Origin: an uncultured Pelagibacteraceae bacterium
GTDB taxonomy: Bacteria > Pseudomonadota > Alphaproteobacteria > Pelagibacterales > Pelagibacteraceae
Direction of reading: 5' to 3'
Assembly: GCA_902587145.1 (NCBI GenBank)
Contig: CACIKD010000002.1
Coordinates: 1 to 64,000 of the forward strand
Length of the DNA stretch: 64,000 bases
A model generated the notes under the pieces. It saw nothing but the letters and a program-made list of their open reading frames with translations, did not search any database and was not told the DNA's origin. A program made the translations under genes and the position numbers. Below, piece by piece: positions 28,167-38,402 of this stretch (position 1 is its first letter; each line of letters opens with the position of its first letter).

Positions 28167-29057
28167 CTATTCAATCCAATTAGAGTATTTTGTTTTATTT
28201 TTTTTAAGATATTCAGGCAGTTCATGTCCATCTGTGGCTTTAAGATTTTGGGTTCCATCAAATTTTTCATTTTTCATGTCGGCTCTTAAGTTATAAATAG
28301 ATTTTTTACTTTTGATTATCTCTTCGATTTTTTTTGTACCCAAAGGTTTTAAATCGTACTCTCTGTGATGAAGATAAGTTCTCATTTTTTTTTCTATTTC
28401 TTTAGGGGTTTTCATATTTGAAAAATGCCAACCTCCATTATCAATAAATTTAATATTCGAGTATTTTTTGTCAGAAAATAATACGTCTAATCTCCAAAAA
28501 GGATATTTTTTATCCTTTATATTTCTTAACCACTGGGGTGATTTTAAATTTTTATATTTGCATCCTTTTGTACCTAACCAAGGCATATCTTCAAGTTTTA
28601 AGTTAAATTTATAATAATAAAAATTTTGTTTAAATAGAATTATATCATTGTTAACTTTATTAATATCTATATTTGATAAATTTGGAATTTCATCAACATC
28701 GGAAATCAGAATTAAATCGTCAGGATTTGCATTTGTTAATCCTTTTTTTATGCCATTTCGTTGATAATTTTCTCTTTTTAACGCATTCATAATGTACTTA
28801 GAATTTTTTTTATCATCTGTATCATTATCGTAAACTATTTCTAAATCTGTAGGCTCGTTTTCTAATACAATATAATTTATTTTTTTTTTAAATTTGGAAT
28901 ATTTATTAATATCAAATAAAAGTTCTCTTTTTTTACCGCTGTGGGTAAATTTACTTTCAACTATTACAAACTCGTTCACATGTTCATTTAAAATATTAAA
29001 ACGAAGATCTATCACCAAATCTTCATCGTAAAACATGAAACAATCGAAAATTTTCAT
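28167..29057 (-). CDS. Glycosyltransferase family 17-like protein
   Basis: MKIFDCFMFYDEDLVIDLRFNILNEHVNEFVIVESKFTHSGKKRELLF and ISDVDEIPN, as in GT17 (MGAT3-like) proteins. Confidence 0.8.
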   Translation of the reverse strand: MKIFDCFMFYDEDLVIDLRFNILNEHVNEFVIVESKFTHSGKKRELLFDINKYSKFKKKINYIVLENEPTDLEIVYDNDTDDKKNSKYIMNALKRENYQRNGIKKGLTNANPDDLILISDVDEIPNLSNIDINKVNNDIILFKQNFYYYKFNLKLEDMPWLGTKGCKYKNLKSPQWLRNIKDKKYPFWRLDVLFSDKKYSNIKFIDNGGWHFSNMKTPKEIEKKMRTYLHHREYDLKPLGTKKIEEIIKSKKSIYNLRADMKNEKFDGTQNLKATDGHELPEYLKKNKTKYSNWIE

Positions 29058-29809
29058 ACCTTTTTAATTTTTTTTTTCTTTACAATATTTTTTAAAATTT
29101 CATTTTTACATAAAGAAATTTTATGTTTATTTTGAGACCTCAAAACTATTGATACACCAACTCTTCCAAGCCTAAAAAAAGGATAGCTTCCAATATCAAT
29201 ATACTTTTTATATTTTTTTTGTAATTTTCCTAATTCTCTGGATATGTTGCTCTCAACTGTAATCAAATTAATTGAGTCGCTGTAAACCTTTGAACCTTTT
29301 TTTAAATATTTAGTACAATTGTGTATCATCGATCTTAAAATTAAAGGAACCCCTGGAAGACAAAAAACATTTTTTATTTTGAAACCAGGTGCTGCACTAG
29401 ATGGGTTGTAAATAAGATCTGATCCTTTTGGCATTTTGCTCATTTTTTTTCTGCCATCGTTAAAATTGTTTTTTCCATAGTATCTTTTTAATATAGCGAA
29501 AGCTTCTGGGTGATATTCATATTTTACTTTAAATACTTTTGAAATTGATTTTGCGGTAATATCATCATGTGTTGGGCCTATTCCTCCAGTAGTAAAAATG
29601 TAATTATATTTTTTTCTTAACTCAGATGTAGTCTTTATGATTATTTTTTCTACGTCAGGTATAACTCTTACTTCATGAACTGTAATACCATTTTTTTCAT
29701 TTAACCATTTCGCTATAAAGGAGACATTTAAGTCTTGAGTTCTTCCTGATAGAATTTCGTTGCCGATAACTATAATACCTGCATTTACTTTTTTGAAATT
29801 TTTCTTCAT
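29054..29809 (-). CDS. Molybdopterin-binding domain protein (CinA N-terminal type)
   Basis: AGIIVIGNEILSGRTQDLN, YIFTTGGIGPTHDDITAKSI. Confidence 0.88.
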   Translation of the reverse strand: MKKNFKKVNAGIIVIGNEILSGRTQDLNVSFIAKWLNEKNGITVHEVRVIPDVEKIIIKTTSELRKKYNYIFTTGGIGPTHDDITAKSISKVFKVKYEYHPEAFAILKRYYGKNNFNDGRKKMSKMPKGSDLIYNPSSAAPGFKIKNVFCLPGVPLILRSMIHNCTKYLKKGSKVYSDSINLITVESNISRELGKLQKKYKKYIDIGSYPFFRLGRVGVSIVLRSQNKHKISLCKNEILKNIVKKKKIKKV

Positions 29810-29824
29810 AGTAAAAAACTATAT

Positions 29825-30520
29825 ATGATTTTTGAAAATGAATTAATAGCAGGTGTGTTAATTAAAAGATACAAAAGGTTTTTTGTTGATATAAAAGTTA
29901 AAAATAAAGTTATTACTGCTCATTGTCCCAATACAGGCTCAATGATGGGTCTTCTCAAAAAAGGTAATAAAGTGTGGTTCACTGAGTCAAATGATAAAAA
30001 AAGAAAGTTAAAATATACTCTCCAAATAATAGAAGTTAATGGAACGAAAATTGGAGTAAATACTCATCTTACAAATAAAATATTCTACGAAGCGTTATCA
30101 AGTGGAAAAATAATAGATATTAAAAAAAATGATATTTTATTTAAAGAAAAAAAATTTAATCAAAATACAAGATTTGATTTTTTTATAAAAAAAAGTGAAA
30201 AAGGTATTTTTATTGAAGTAAAAAATGTAACGTTATCAAGAATTAAAAATATTGCTGAGTTTCCTGACGCTGTAACTGAAAGAGGATTAAAGCATTTAAA
30301 CGAGTTAATAGAAGCAAAAAATAGAGGTTTCGATATTTATTTAGCGTTTATTATACAGAGGGAGGATTGTAAAAAATTTAAAATTGCTGAAGACATAGAC
30401 CCAAAATATAAAAAATTATTAACATTTGCTTTAAAAAATAAACTAAAAGTTATTTGCTATGATTGTAAGTTTTTATCAAAAGGAATAATAATAAATAACA
30501 GAGTTAATTTTATAAAATGA
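29825..30520 (+). CDS. sfsA: SfsA family protein
   Basis: HCPNTGSMMGLL, FPDAVTERGLKHLNEL. Confidence 0.93.
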   Translation: MIFENELIAGVLIKRYKRFFVDIKVKNKVITAHCPNTGSMMGLLKKGNKVWFTESNDKKRKLKYTLQIIEVNGTKIGVNTHLTNKIFYEALSSGKIIDIKKNDILFKEKKFNQNTRFDFFIKKSEKGIFIEVKNVTLSRIKNIAEFPDAVTERGLKHLNELIEAKNRGFDIYLAFIIQREDCKKFKIAEDIDPKYKKLLTFALKNKLKVICYDCKFLSKGIIINNRVNFIK

Positions 30521-31278
30521 GTGAAAGTTTTGAAAAAACAAAAATAGCTGGATCTATAGCGGCAGGTGCCTTGGATGAAGTAAATAATATTATTAAACCT
30601 GGAATAAGCACCTCAGAAATTGATAAGTTATGTTATGAGTTTATAAATGATCATAAAGCTTTTTCTGCGCCTTTATATTATAGAGGATATCCAAAATCTT
30701 GCTGCACATCTTCAAATCATGTCGTTTGTCATGGCATTCCATCAGAAAAAGTTTTGAATGATGGAGATATTCTTAATGTCGATGTTACCGCTATAAAAGA
30801 TGGGTGGCATGGGGACACAAGTAGAATGTTTGTTGTGGGTGAATGTTCTGTAAAAGCTAAGAAGCTTATTAAAACTACGTATGAAGCTATGATGGAAGCT
30901 ATAAAAATAATAAAGGCAAACATGAAAATTGGAAATATAGGCTATACAATTCAAAAACTTGTTGAAGCAAAGGGTTTTTCAGTTGTAAGAGATTTTTGTG
31001 GTCATGGCATAGGAAAAAAATTTCATGAAAGTCCAAATGTGCTTCATTATGGGGAAAAAAATTCTGGCCAAGAACTTAAAGCTGGAATGATATTTACTGT
31101 CGAACCCATGATCAACTATGGAAAATTTGAAACAAAAACTTTAAAAGATGGATGGACTGCGGTTACTAAGGATAAATCTTTATCAGCACAATTTGAACAC
31201 ACTGTTGGTGTAACTAAAGAAGGATACGAAATTTTTACTTTATCGGATAAAGGTTTAAATTTTCCTCCAAATTTATAA
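30517..31278 (+). CDS. map: Methionine aminopeptidase type I
   Basis: SSNHVVCHGIPSEKVLNDGDILNVDVT, DFCGHGIGKKFHE, FTVEPMI. Confidence 0.95.
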   Translation: MSESFEKTKIAGSIAAGALDEVNNIIKPGISTSEIDKLCYEFINDHKAFSAPLYYRGYPKSCCTSSNHVVCHGIPSEKVLNDGDILNVDVTAIKDGWHGDTSRMFVVGECSVKAKKLIKTTYEAMMEAIKIIKANMKIGNIGYTIQKLVEAKGFSVVRDFCGHGIGKKFHESPNVLHYGEKNSGQELKAGMIFTVEPMINYGKFETKTLKDGWTAVTKDKSLSAQFEHTVGVTKEGYEIFTLSDKGLNFPPNL

Positions 31279-32573
31279 TGATTGAAAGATATTCAAGAGA
31301 AGAACTTAAAAGTATTTGGAGTGATTTCAATAAATACTCTTTGTGGCTTAAAATTGAAATTGCGGCTGCAGAGGCTATGGAAAAGTATAAGATTATTCCA
31401 AAAGGTGTTTCAAAAAAAGTTAGAAGTAAAGCAAAAATAAATACTAAAAGGATTTTAGAAATTGAAAAAAAAGTCAAACACGATGTAATTGCTTTTTTAA
31501 CTTCTATAACTGAAAAAGTTGGAAAAGAAGCAAAGTACCTTCATAAAGGAATGACCTCATCCGATGTTTTGGACACATGCTTTAATTTACAATTAAAACA
31601 ATCTGGTGAAATTCTTGTCAAAGACTTAGATTTACTTTTATCTTCAATAAAAAAACAAGCTAATAAACATAAATTTACAGTTTGTATGGGAAGGAGTCAT
31701 GGTATTCACGCTGAACCTGTAACTTTTGGTTTAAAGATGCTTTCTTTTTATCAAGAGTTTGTAAGAAACAAAAAAAGACTTTTGAATTCTATAAATGAGA
31801 TTTCCACTTGTGCGATATCTGGAGCGGTAGGCACCTTTGCAAATATTGATCCTAAAATAGAAAATTATGTTGCGAAAAAACTAAAATTGAAAATTGAACC
31901 AATATCTACTCAAGTTATCCCAAGAGATAGACATGCTCAATTTTTTTCTACCTTAGCAATAATTGCAAGTTCTATAGAAAGATTTGCAGTTGAGATAAGA
32001 CACTTGCAGAGAACTGAGGTTTTAGAAGTTGAAGAATTTTTTAGCAATAAACAAAAGGGGTCTTCAGCGATGCCTCATAAAAGAAATCCTATTTTAAGTG
32101 AAAATTTAACTGGGTTAGCTAGATTAATAAGAGCTAATGTATTACCTGCTTTAGAAAATGTAGCATTATGGCATGAAAGAGATATCTCTCACTCCGCTGT
32201 TGAGCGAAATATTGGGCCAGACTCAACAATTGCTTTAGATTTTGCATTGGTAAGATTAAATGACATTATTAAAAATTTAAATATTTATCCAAAAAATATG
32301 AAAAAAAATCTCAATTTAACAAATGGTTTATTTTTTTCTCAAAGAGTTCTTCTGGAACTTACGTCTTGTGGTTTTACAAGAGAACAAGCCTACGCATTGG
32401 TTCAAAAAAATGCCATGACAACTTGGAAAAATAACACTTCTTTTTTTGAAAATTTATCAAAAGATAAGAGAATTATTAAAAAAATACCTGTTAATAAATT
32501 AAAAAAGTTGTTTGATTTAGGTTATCATTCTAAAAAAATTAATATAATTTTTAAAAGAGCGTTAAAAAAATAA
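31278..32573 (+). CDS. purB: Adenylosuccinate lyase
   Basis: KGMTSSDVLDTCFNLQL, GRSHGIHAEPVTFG, KGSSAMPHKRNPILSENL. Confidence 0.95.
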   Translation: MIERYSREELKSIWSDFNKYSLWLKIEIAAAEAMEKYKIIPKGVSKKVRSKAKINTKRILEIEKKVKHDVIAFLTSITEKVGKEAKYLHKGMTSSDVLDTCFNLQLKQSGEILVKDLDLLLSSIKKQANKHKFTVCMGRSHGIHAEPVTFGLKMLSFYQEFVRNKKRLLNSINEISTCAISGAVGTFANIDPKIENYVAKKLKLKIEPISTQVIPRDRHAQFFSTLAIIASSIERFAVEIRHLQRTEVLEVEEFFSNKQKGSSAMPHKRNPILSENLTGLARLIRANVLPALENVALWHERDISHSAVERNIGPDSTIALDFALVRLNDIIKNLNIYPKNMKKNLNLTNGLFFSQRVLLELTSCGFTREQAYALVQKNAMTTWKNNTSFFENLSKDKRIIKKIPVNKLKKLFDLGYHSKKINIIFKRALKK

Positions 32574-32579
32574 TCTCAT

Positions 32580-33371
32580 ATGAATAAAGGCAAAAAACTT
32601 TACGAAGGAAAAGCCAAGATAATTTATTCAACAAATGATAAATATTTGGTTATTCAGCATTTTAAAGATGATGCAACAGCCTTTAATAATCTAAAAAAAT
32701 CTAAAATTGAAGGTAAAGGTGTTTTAAATAATAGAATATCTGAATATCTCTTAACAAGTTTGGCGCAAAGTGGGATAAAAACACATTTTGTTAAAAGACT
32801 TAACATGCGTGAACAATTAATAAGACGTGCAGAAATAATTCCCATTGAATTTATAGTAAGAAATGTTGCCAGTGGATCTTTAACAAAAAGGCTTGGGGTG
32901 GCTGAAGGAACAGTTTTAAATAAGCCTCTTTTAGAATACTGTCTTAAAAATGATGAGTTGCAAGATCCTGTAGTGTCAAAAGAACATATTTTCAACTTTG
33001 AATGGGCTACGAAAGAAGAAATTAGACAAATAGATAAGATGACACTTAGAATAAATGATATTCTAATTGGTTTATTTAGAGGTATAGGCATTAAGTTAAT
33101 AGATTTTAAGATTGAATACGGAAAATCTTGGAATAAAGACAAAGGAGTTAATGAGATTGTTCTTGCTGATGAAATTAGTCCTGACACATGTAGGCTTTGG
33201 GACTCAAAAACAGAAAAAAAATTAGATAAAGATAGATTTAGGAAAGATTTAGGAAATATAATTGAGGGCTATCAAGAAGTGGCTAGAAGACTTGGTATTT
33301 TACCAGAAATAACAAATGTTAAAGAAGTAAATTTCAGTAAACCACGATCAATAAAATTCAAAAAAAAATAA
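32580..33371 (+). CDS. purC: SAICAR synthetase
   Basis: KLYEGKAKIIYST, IEFIVRNVASGS, LADEISPDTCRLWD. Confidence 0.95.
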   Translation: MNKGKKLYEGKAKIIYSTNDKYLVIQHFKDDATAFNNLKKSKIEGKGVLNNRISEYLLTSLAQSGIKTHFVKRLNMREQLIRRAEIIPIEFIVRNVASGSLTKRLGVAEGTVLNKPLLEYCLKNDELQDPVVSKEHIFNFEWATKEEIRQIDKMTLRINDILIGLFRGIGIKLIDFKIEYGKSWNKDKGVNEIVLADEISPDTCRLWDSKTEKKLDKDRFRKDLGNIIEGYQEVARRLGILPEITNVKEVNFSKPRSIKFKKK

Positions 33372-33372
33372 A

Positions 33373-33612
33373 TTGAAATTTGCAGTTATCATAACTTTAA
33401 AAAAAGATGTGTTAGATCCTCAGGGCAAAGTAGTTGAGCATACGTTACAAAGCATGGGGATTAATTCGCTAAAAAATTTGAGACAAGGAAAATATATTGA
33501 AATTGATTTGAATGAGACAGATGAAAAGAAAGCTCATAATATTATAGAGGATATGTGTAAAAAACTTTTAGTAAATTTAATTATAGAGGAATATAAAATA
33601 AAAAAAATTTAA
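33373..33612 (+). CDS. purS: FGAM synthase subunit PurS
   Basis: VLDPQGKVVEHTLQSMGINSLKNLRQGKYIEID; between purC and purQ. Confidence 0.93.
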   Translation: MKFAVIITLKKDVLDPQGKVVEHTLQSMGINSLKNLRQGKYIEIDLNETDEKKAHNIIEDMCKKLLVNLIIEEYKIKKI

Positions 33613-34289
33613 TGAACTCTTCAGTAATTGTTTTTCCTGGATCAAACTGTGACAGAGATGTTGCAACAGCTCTTACAAATCTTCAATTTAAAAATAAAAT
33701 GGTTTGGCACAAAGATAGTGAGCTACCAAAATCAGATTTAATTGTTATTCCTGGTGGTTTTTCATATGGAGACTATTTAAGATCAGGTGCTATTGCTGCC
33801 AAATCTAATATTTTAAAGGAAGTTATAAAAGCAGCGAATTCAGGTTGTCTTGTACTAGGTATATGTAATGGGTTTCAAATACTAATCGAAACCGGACTTC
33901 TTCGAGGAGCATTATTAAGGAATAAAGATCTTAAGTTTGTATCAAAAGATATAAATTTAAAGATAATTAATAATGAAAATAAATTTTGTAATAAGTATAA
34001 GAAGAATAGTATTATTAGTTTAAATATAGCACATAACGAAGGTAATTATTTTACTCAAAGAGATCATCTTAAGGAATTGGAAGATAATAATCTTATACCC
34101 TTTAAGTATTGTGACAAAGAAGGTTCAATTAATGAAAACAGTAATCCTAATGGGTCTTTAAATAATATTGCTGGAATATTAAATAATAAAAAAAATATTC
34201 TAGGAATGATGCCTCATCCTGAAAGAATGGTTGACAACTTAATAAGTAATTCTAATGGTGTTGAATTATTTACAAGTATTTTAAGTTAA
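33612..34289 (+). CDS. purQ: FGAM synthase subunit PurQ
   Basis: [38 protein letters not shown]. Confidence 0.95.
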   Translation: MNSSVIVFPGSNCDRDVATALTNLQFKNKMVWHKDSELPKSDLIVIPGGFSYGDYLRSGAIAAKSNILKEVIKAANSGCLVLGICNGFQILIETGLLRGALLRNKDLKFVSKDINLKIINNENKFCNKYKKNSIISLNIAHNEGNYFTQRDHLKELEDNNLIPFKYCDKEGSINENSNPNGSLNNIAGILNNKKNILGMMPHPERMVDNLISNSNGVELFTSILS

Positions 34290-36484
34290 TGAAAATTACA
34301 AAAGAAATAATTGAGTTGCACGGTTTAAAATCGGACGAATATTCTAAAATTAAACTCTTAATGAATAGAGAGCCGAATTATTTGGAACTGGGTATTTTTT
34401 CAGCTATGTGGAATGAACATTGCTCGTATAAATCATCAAAAATTCATTTAAAGAAATTGCCTGTTAAAAATAAAAATGTAATTCAAGGTCCAGGTGAAAA
34501 CGCTGGAGTAATTGATATTGGAGAAGGCGACGCAATAGTGTTTAAAATAGAGAGTCATAACCATCCCTCATTTATTGAACCCTATCAAGGTGCTGCAACA
34601 GGTGTGGGAGGAATACTAAGAGATGTTTTCACAATGGGCGCTAGACCTATAGCTCTACTTAATTCAATTCATTTTGGTGATCCAAGTAACAAAAAAACAA
34701 AAAATCTTTTGAATGGTGTTGTTTCAGGTATTGGTGGGTACGGTAATTGTATAGGAATACCGACAGTTGCCGGTGAAACAAAATTTAACAACACATACAA
34801 TGAGAATATACTTGTTAATGCAATGGCTGTTGGTTTGGTAAATAAAAAAAAAATTTTTTACTCTAAGGCAAAAGGTATTAATAAGGCTGTAGTTTATGTT
34901 GGGTCTAAAACAGGAAGAGATGGAATTCACGGGGCTTCAATGGCATCAGCAGAATTTGATGAAAACTCTGAAGATAAAAAACCAACAGTACAAGTAGGAG
35001 ATCCTTTTACTGAAAAACTTTTAATGGAAGCTTGCTTAGAGTTAATGAAAAAAGACTCTATAATTTCTATACAAGACATGGGTGCAGCAGGTTTGACATC
35101 GTCAAGTGTTGAGATGGCCTTTAAAGGGGGTTTAGGTATAGAGTTAGATTTAGACAAAATTCCTTGTAGAGAAGAAAATATGAGTCCTTATGAGATGATG
35201 TTATCTGAAAGCCAAGAAAGAATGTTAATTATTTTGGAAGATGGTAAAGAAAACGAAGCAAGACAAATTTTTAAAAAATGGGATCTAGACTTTGTCGTAA
35301 TTGGTAAAACAACAGATACTAAAAATTTATCTTTAAAATTTAAAAATGAAGTTGTAGCCACGATTCCAATAGAGGCATTATCCTCAAAAGCGCCTTTATA
35401 TGACAGAAAATGGGTCAAAAAAAAATTTGATAAAAAAAAAATTAACCTTAAAGAACATAAAAAAATTAAATTTGATAAAGCTTTTTTTGAACTTATATCC
35501 TCACCCAATCATTCAAACAAACAATGGGTAACCGAGCAATACGATCAAATGGTTATGGGTAATACTATTGAGCGTTCTGGGGCAGATGCTGCAATCGTAA
35601 AAATACACCAAAAAGATAAAGCGATTGCTTTAACAGTGGACTCATCGGCTAACTATTGCAAATCTCATCCTCTAAGTGGGGGCAAACAAATTGTTTGTGA
35701 AAGCTGGAGAAACTTAATTTCTGTTGGTGCCAAACCAATTGCTATAACTAATTGTTTAAATTTTGGAAATCCTGAAAACCCAGAAGTAATGGGGCAGTTT
35801 GCAGAAAATATATTAGGAATTAAAGAGGCATGTGAATTTTTGGACTATCCAGTAGTTTCTGGAAACGTTTCATTTTACAACGGTACCAATAATAATAATA
35901 TTTATCCTACTCCTGTAATTGGTGGTGTAGGATTGATAAAAAATTTAAATAAAATTAAAAATCATAAATTTAAAAAAATTGATAGTCATATTTTGATAAT
36001 AGGTAAAACTTTTGGTCATTTAGACCAAAGTGCTTTTATAAATGAATTATACAATATACATGATGGAATGCCTCCTGAAATTAATCTGCTAAATGAAAAA
36101 AATAATGGTGAAATGATTTTAAAACTGATCGCTAACGAAAATATTAATTCTGTACACGATATTTCGTCTGGTGGTATTATTATTGCTTTGGCCGAGATGT
36201 CTATAAGTTCACAAGTTGGTGTTAAAATACAAAAACCTCAAAAGATATCAAATATATTTGAATATTTTTTTGGTGAGGATCAAGGAAGATATTTAATTGA
36301 AGTAGAGAAAAATAATTTGTCTAAAGTAGAAAAAAAATTGAGAGAAAATAATATATATTTTGAAAATATTGGAACAACTCAAAAAGATTATTTTGAATTG
36401 GAAAAAGATTTAAAAATTAATGTAAAAGAGCTTTATGAGTTAAATAATAAATGGTACAATAAATTCAATGGCCTTAACAGCTGA
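34289..36484 (+). CDS. purL: FGAM synthase subunit PurL
   Basis: [39 protein letters not shown]. Confidence 0.96.
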   Translation: MKITKEIIELHGLKSDEYSKIKLLMNREPNYLELGIFSAMWNEHCSYKSSKIHLKKLPVKNKNVIQGPGENAGVIDIGEGDAIVFKIESHNHPSFIEPYQGAATGVGGILRDVFTMGARPIALLNSIHFGDPSNKKTKNLLNGVVSGIGGYGNCIGIPTVAGETKFNNTYNENILVNAMAVGLVNKKKIFYSKAKGINKAVVYVGSKTGRDGIHGASMASAEFDENSEDKKPTVQVGDPFTEKLLMEACLELMKKDSIISIQDMGAAGLTSSSVEMAFKGGLGIELDLDKIPCREENMSPYEMMLSESQERMLIILEDGKENEARQIFKKWDLDFVVIGKTTDTKNLSLKFKNEVVATIPIEALSSKAPLYDRKWVKKKFDKKKINLKEHKKIKFDKAFFELISSPNHSNKQWVTEQYDQMVMGNTIERSGADAAIVKIHQKDKAIALTVDSSANYCKSHPLSGGKQIVCESWRNLISVGAKPIAITNCLNFGNPENPEVMGQFAENILGIKEACEFLDYPVVSGNVSFYNGTNNNNIYPTPVIGGVGLIKNLNKIKNHKFKKIDSHILIIGKTFGHLDQSAFINELYNIHDGMPPEINLLNEKNNGEMILKLIANENINSVHDISSGGIIIALAEMSISSQVGVKIQKPQKISNIFEYFFGEDQGRYLIEVEKNNLSKVEKKLRENNIYFENIGTTQKDYFELEKDLKINVKELYELNNKWYNKFNGLNS

Positions 36485-36698
36485 AGAAATAAAGAAACAT
36501 ATATTAGAAGCAATACCAGACGCATCCATAGAGATAAAAGATTTAATGGGTGACAATAATCACTATTCTGCAATCATCAAATCTAAGATATTTAAGGGAA
36601 TGAGTAAAATCGAACAACATAAAAAAGTTTATAAATCATTAAAAGGTAAAATGGGTAATGAGCTTCATGCGCTTTCATTAACAACTGAAGCAAAATAA
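36468..36698 (+). CDS. bolA: BolA family protein
   Basis: 76 aa, [31 protein letters not shown]. Confidence 0.88.
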   Translation: MALTAEEIKKHILEAIPDASIEIKDLMGDNNHYSAIIKSKIFKGMSKIEQHKKVYKSLKGKMGNELHALSLTTEAK

Positions 36699-36699
36699 A

Positions 36700-37017
36700 A
36701 TGAACATTAAAGAAAATATACAAAATTTGATTGATCAAAATGACATTTGTTTATTTATGAAAGGTACACCCGAAGCCCCACAGTGTGGTTTTTCAATGGC
36801 TGTATCAAATGTTTTAAAACATTTAAATGCAAAATTTAAAGGTGTAAATGTTTTAGAAGATGAAAATTTAAGACAAGGGATTAAAGATTTTAGTGATTGG
36901 CCAACTATTCCTCAATTATATGTTAAAGGAGAATTTATTGGTGGCTGTGATATTGTTAAAGATATGTTTGAAAAAGGTGAATTAAAAAAAATTTTAGAAG
37001 AAAAAAAATTAATCTAA
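36700..37017 (+). CDS. grxD: Monothiol glutaredoxin, Grx4 type
   Basis: FMKGTPEAPQCGFSMAV, DWPTIPQLYVKGEFIGGCDIV. Confidence 0.95.
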   Translation: MNIKENIQNLIDQNDICLFMKGTPEAPQCGFSMAVSNVLKHLNAKFKGVNVLEDENLRQGIKDFSDWPTIPQLYVKGEFIGGCDIVKDMFEKGELKKILEEKKLI

Positions 37018-37635
37018 TTATCTTGAATAGTATTCAATAACTAAATTTGGTTCCATAATTACGGGATAAGGAACTTCTGAGAATTTTGGCACTCTGACTA
37101 ACTTGACGGATTTACTTTTGCCATCCAATTGAATGTACTCTGGAATTTCTCTTTCTTTACTTTGTATAGAACCATCAATTACATTAAGTTTTTTTGACTT
37201 TTCGTTAACTTCAACTTGATCAGAGTCTTTTAAAAGATAGCTTGAAACATTCACCCTCTTTTTATTAACTTTAATATGGCCATGGTTGATTAATTGTCTG
37301 GCTGCAAAAACGGTTGGTGCAAGCTTAGCTCTATAAACAACTGTATCAAGTCTAGTTTCTAATAAAGCTATTAAATTTTCAGATGTATCTCCTCTTTTAG
37401 ATAGAGCCTTTCTATAAATATTTCTAAACTGTCTTTCGTTTATATTTCCGTAATATGCTTTGAGTTTCTGTTTTGCTTGAAGTTGAATTCCGTAATCTGT
37501 TGGTTTACCTTTTTTATTTTGGCCATGCTGACCTGGAGGATAAGCACGAACGTTAAAAGGGCTTTTGGGCCTGCCCCACAAATTAGCTTTAAGTCGTCTG
37601 TCTACTTTATGTTTAGATTTTAATCTTTTTGTCAT
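37018..37635 (-). CDS. rpsD: 30S ribosomal protein S4
   Basis: [17 protein letters not shown]4 domain [30 protein letters not shown]. Confidence 0.97.
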   Translation of the reverse strand: MTKRLKSKHKVDRRLKANLWGRPKSPFNVRAYPPGQHGQNKKGKPTDYGIQLQAKQKLKAYYGNINERQFRNIYRKALSKRGDTSENLIALLETRLDTVVYRAKLAPTVFAARQLINHGHIKVNKKRVNVSSYLLKDSDQVEVNEKSKKLNVIDGSIQSKEREIPEYIQLDGKSKSVKLVRVPKFSEVPYPVIMEPNLVIEYYSR

Positions 37636-37649
37636 TATTTGAACACGGG

Positions 37650-37677
37650 TTTACAAGGTTTAGGGGGTGCATGTCAA
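37650..37677 (-). promoter_or_regulatory. Candidate promoter for rpsD
   Basis: On the minus strand TTGACA (37672-37677), 16-bp spacer, TGTAAA (37650-37655); the -35 lies against the upstream gene's stop. Confidence 0.4.
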
Positions 37678-38402
37678 TTGAGCTTTTTTTTATTTTTGCT
37701 GAGAGAGCCAATTAAACTGCCTAAAATCCTTAGTTCTTTATCATCTGGCTCCAATCTGTAAAATAAATTGTTTATATTTTTAATCATTGAACTTCTTTTT
37801 TCAGGTGGTTTAAAAAAATTTTTCTTTTCAAGATTAGTTATTAGCAACTTAAGTATTTGAGATAACTTACCCTTTTGACCTATATTTTTATTAAAAAAAA
37901 GTTGTTTTGTAAGTCTTGAATTATTTAATTTAAATATTTCGTAACAAATCAATGATACTGAGTGGGAAAGATTCATTGATTTGAACTTTGGTGATGAAGG
38001 TATCTGAACTACATAATTAGCATATGATAAATCTAAATTCGACAAACCTGATGCCTCTGGACCAAACATTAATCCAATTTTTTTTTGTTTAAATTTTTTT
38101 GTGATATTAAGAAATTTATTTAAACTAATATGTTTTTTATTTATGTCTCTTTTCCTAGCACTGAATGAAAAAATTATATCAAAATTTTGAATAGCTGAGT
38201 TAGTATTGTCGAATACCTTTGTTTTATTTAAAATATCAAAAGCGCCAACAGAAGTTGCCTTGGCTTTAATATTGGGCCAACCATGTTTAGGATTAGTAAT
38301 AATTAAATTTTTGAATCCAAAATTTTTTAATGATCGTGCAGACGCTCCAATGTTTTCACCAAGTTGTGGTTTAATTAAAATAAAACCATATTTATTTTTC
38401 AT
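37674..38402 (-). CDS. trmJ: tRNA/rRNA methyltransferase, TrmJ-like SPOUT
   Basis: IKPQLGENIGASARSLKNFGF, GLMFGPEASGLSNLDL, MNLSHSVSLICYE. Confidence 0.87.
   Translation of the reverse strand: MKNKYGFILIKPQLGENIGASARSLKNFGFKNLIITNPKHGWPNIKAKATSVGAFDILNKTKVFDNTNSAIQNFDIIFSFSARKRDINKKHISLNKFLNITKKFKQKKIGLMFGPEASGLSNLDLSYANYVVQIPSSPKFKSMNLSHSVSLICYEIFKLNNSRLTKQLFFNKNIGQKGKLSQILKLLITNLEKKNFFKPPEKRSSMIKNINNLFYRLEPDDKELRILGSLIGSLSKNKKKLN

Noticed and set aside
32654-33187. 177-aa antisense ORF opposite purC
   Set aside because: Shadow ORF opposite the conserved PurC CDS; protein has no recognisable family features.
34724-35508. Antisense ORFs opposite purL
   Set aside because: Opposite a strongly conserved gene; no family signature, no space for expression signals.
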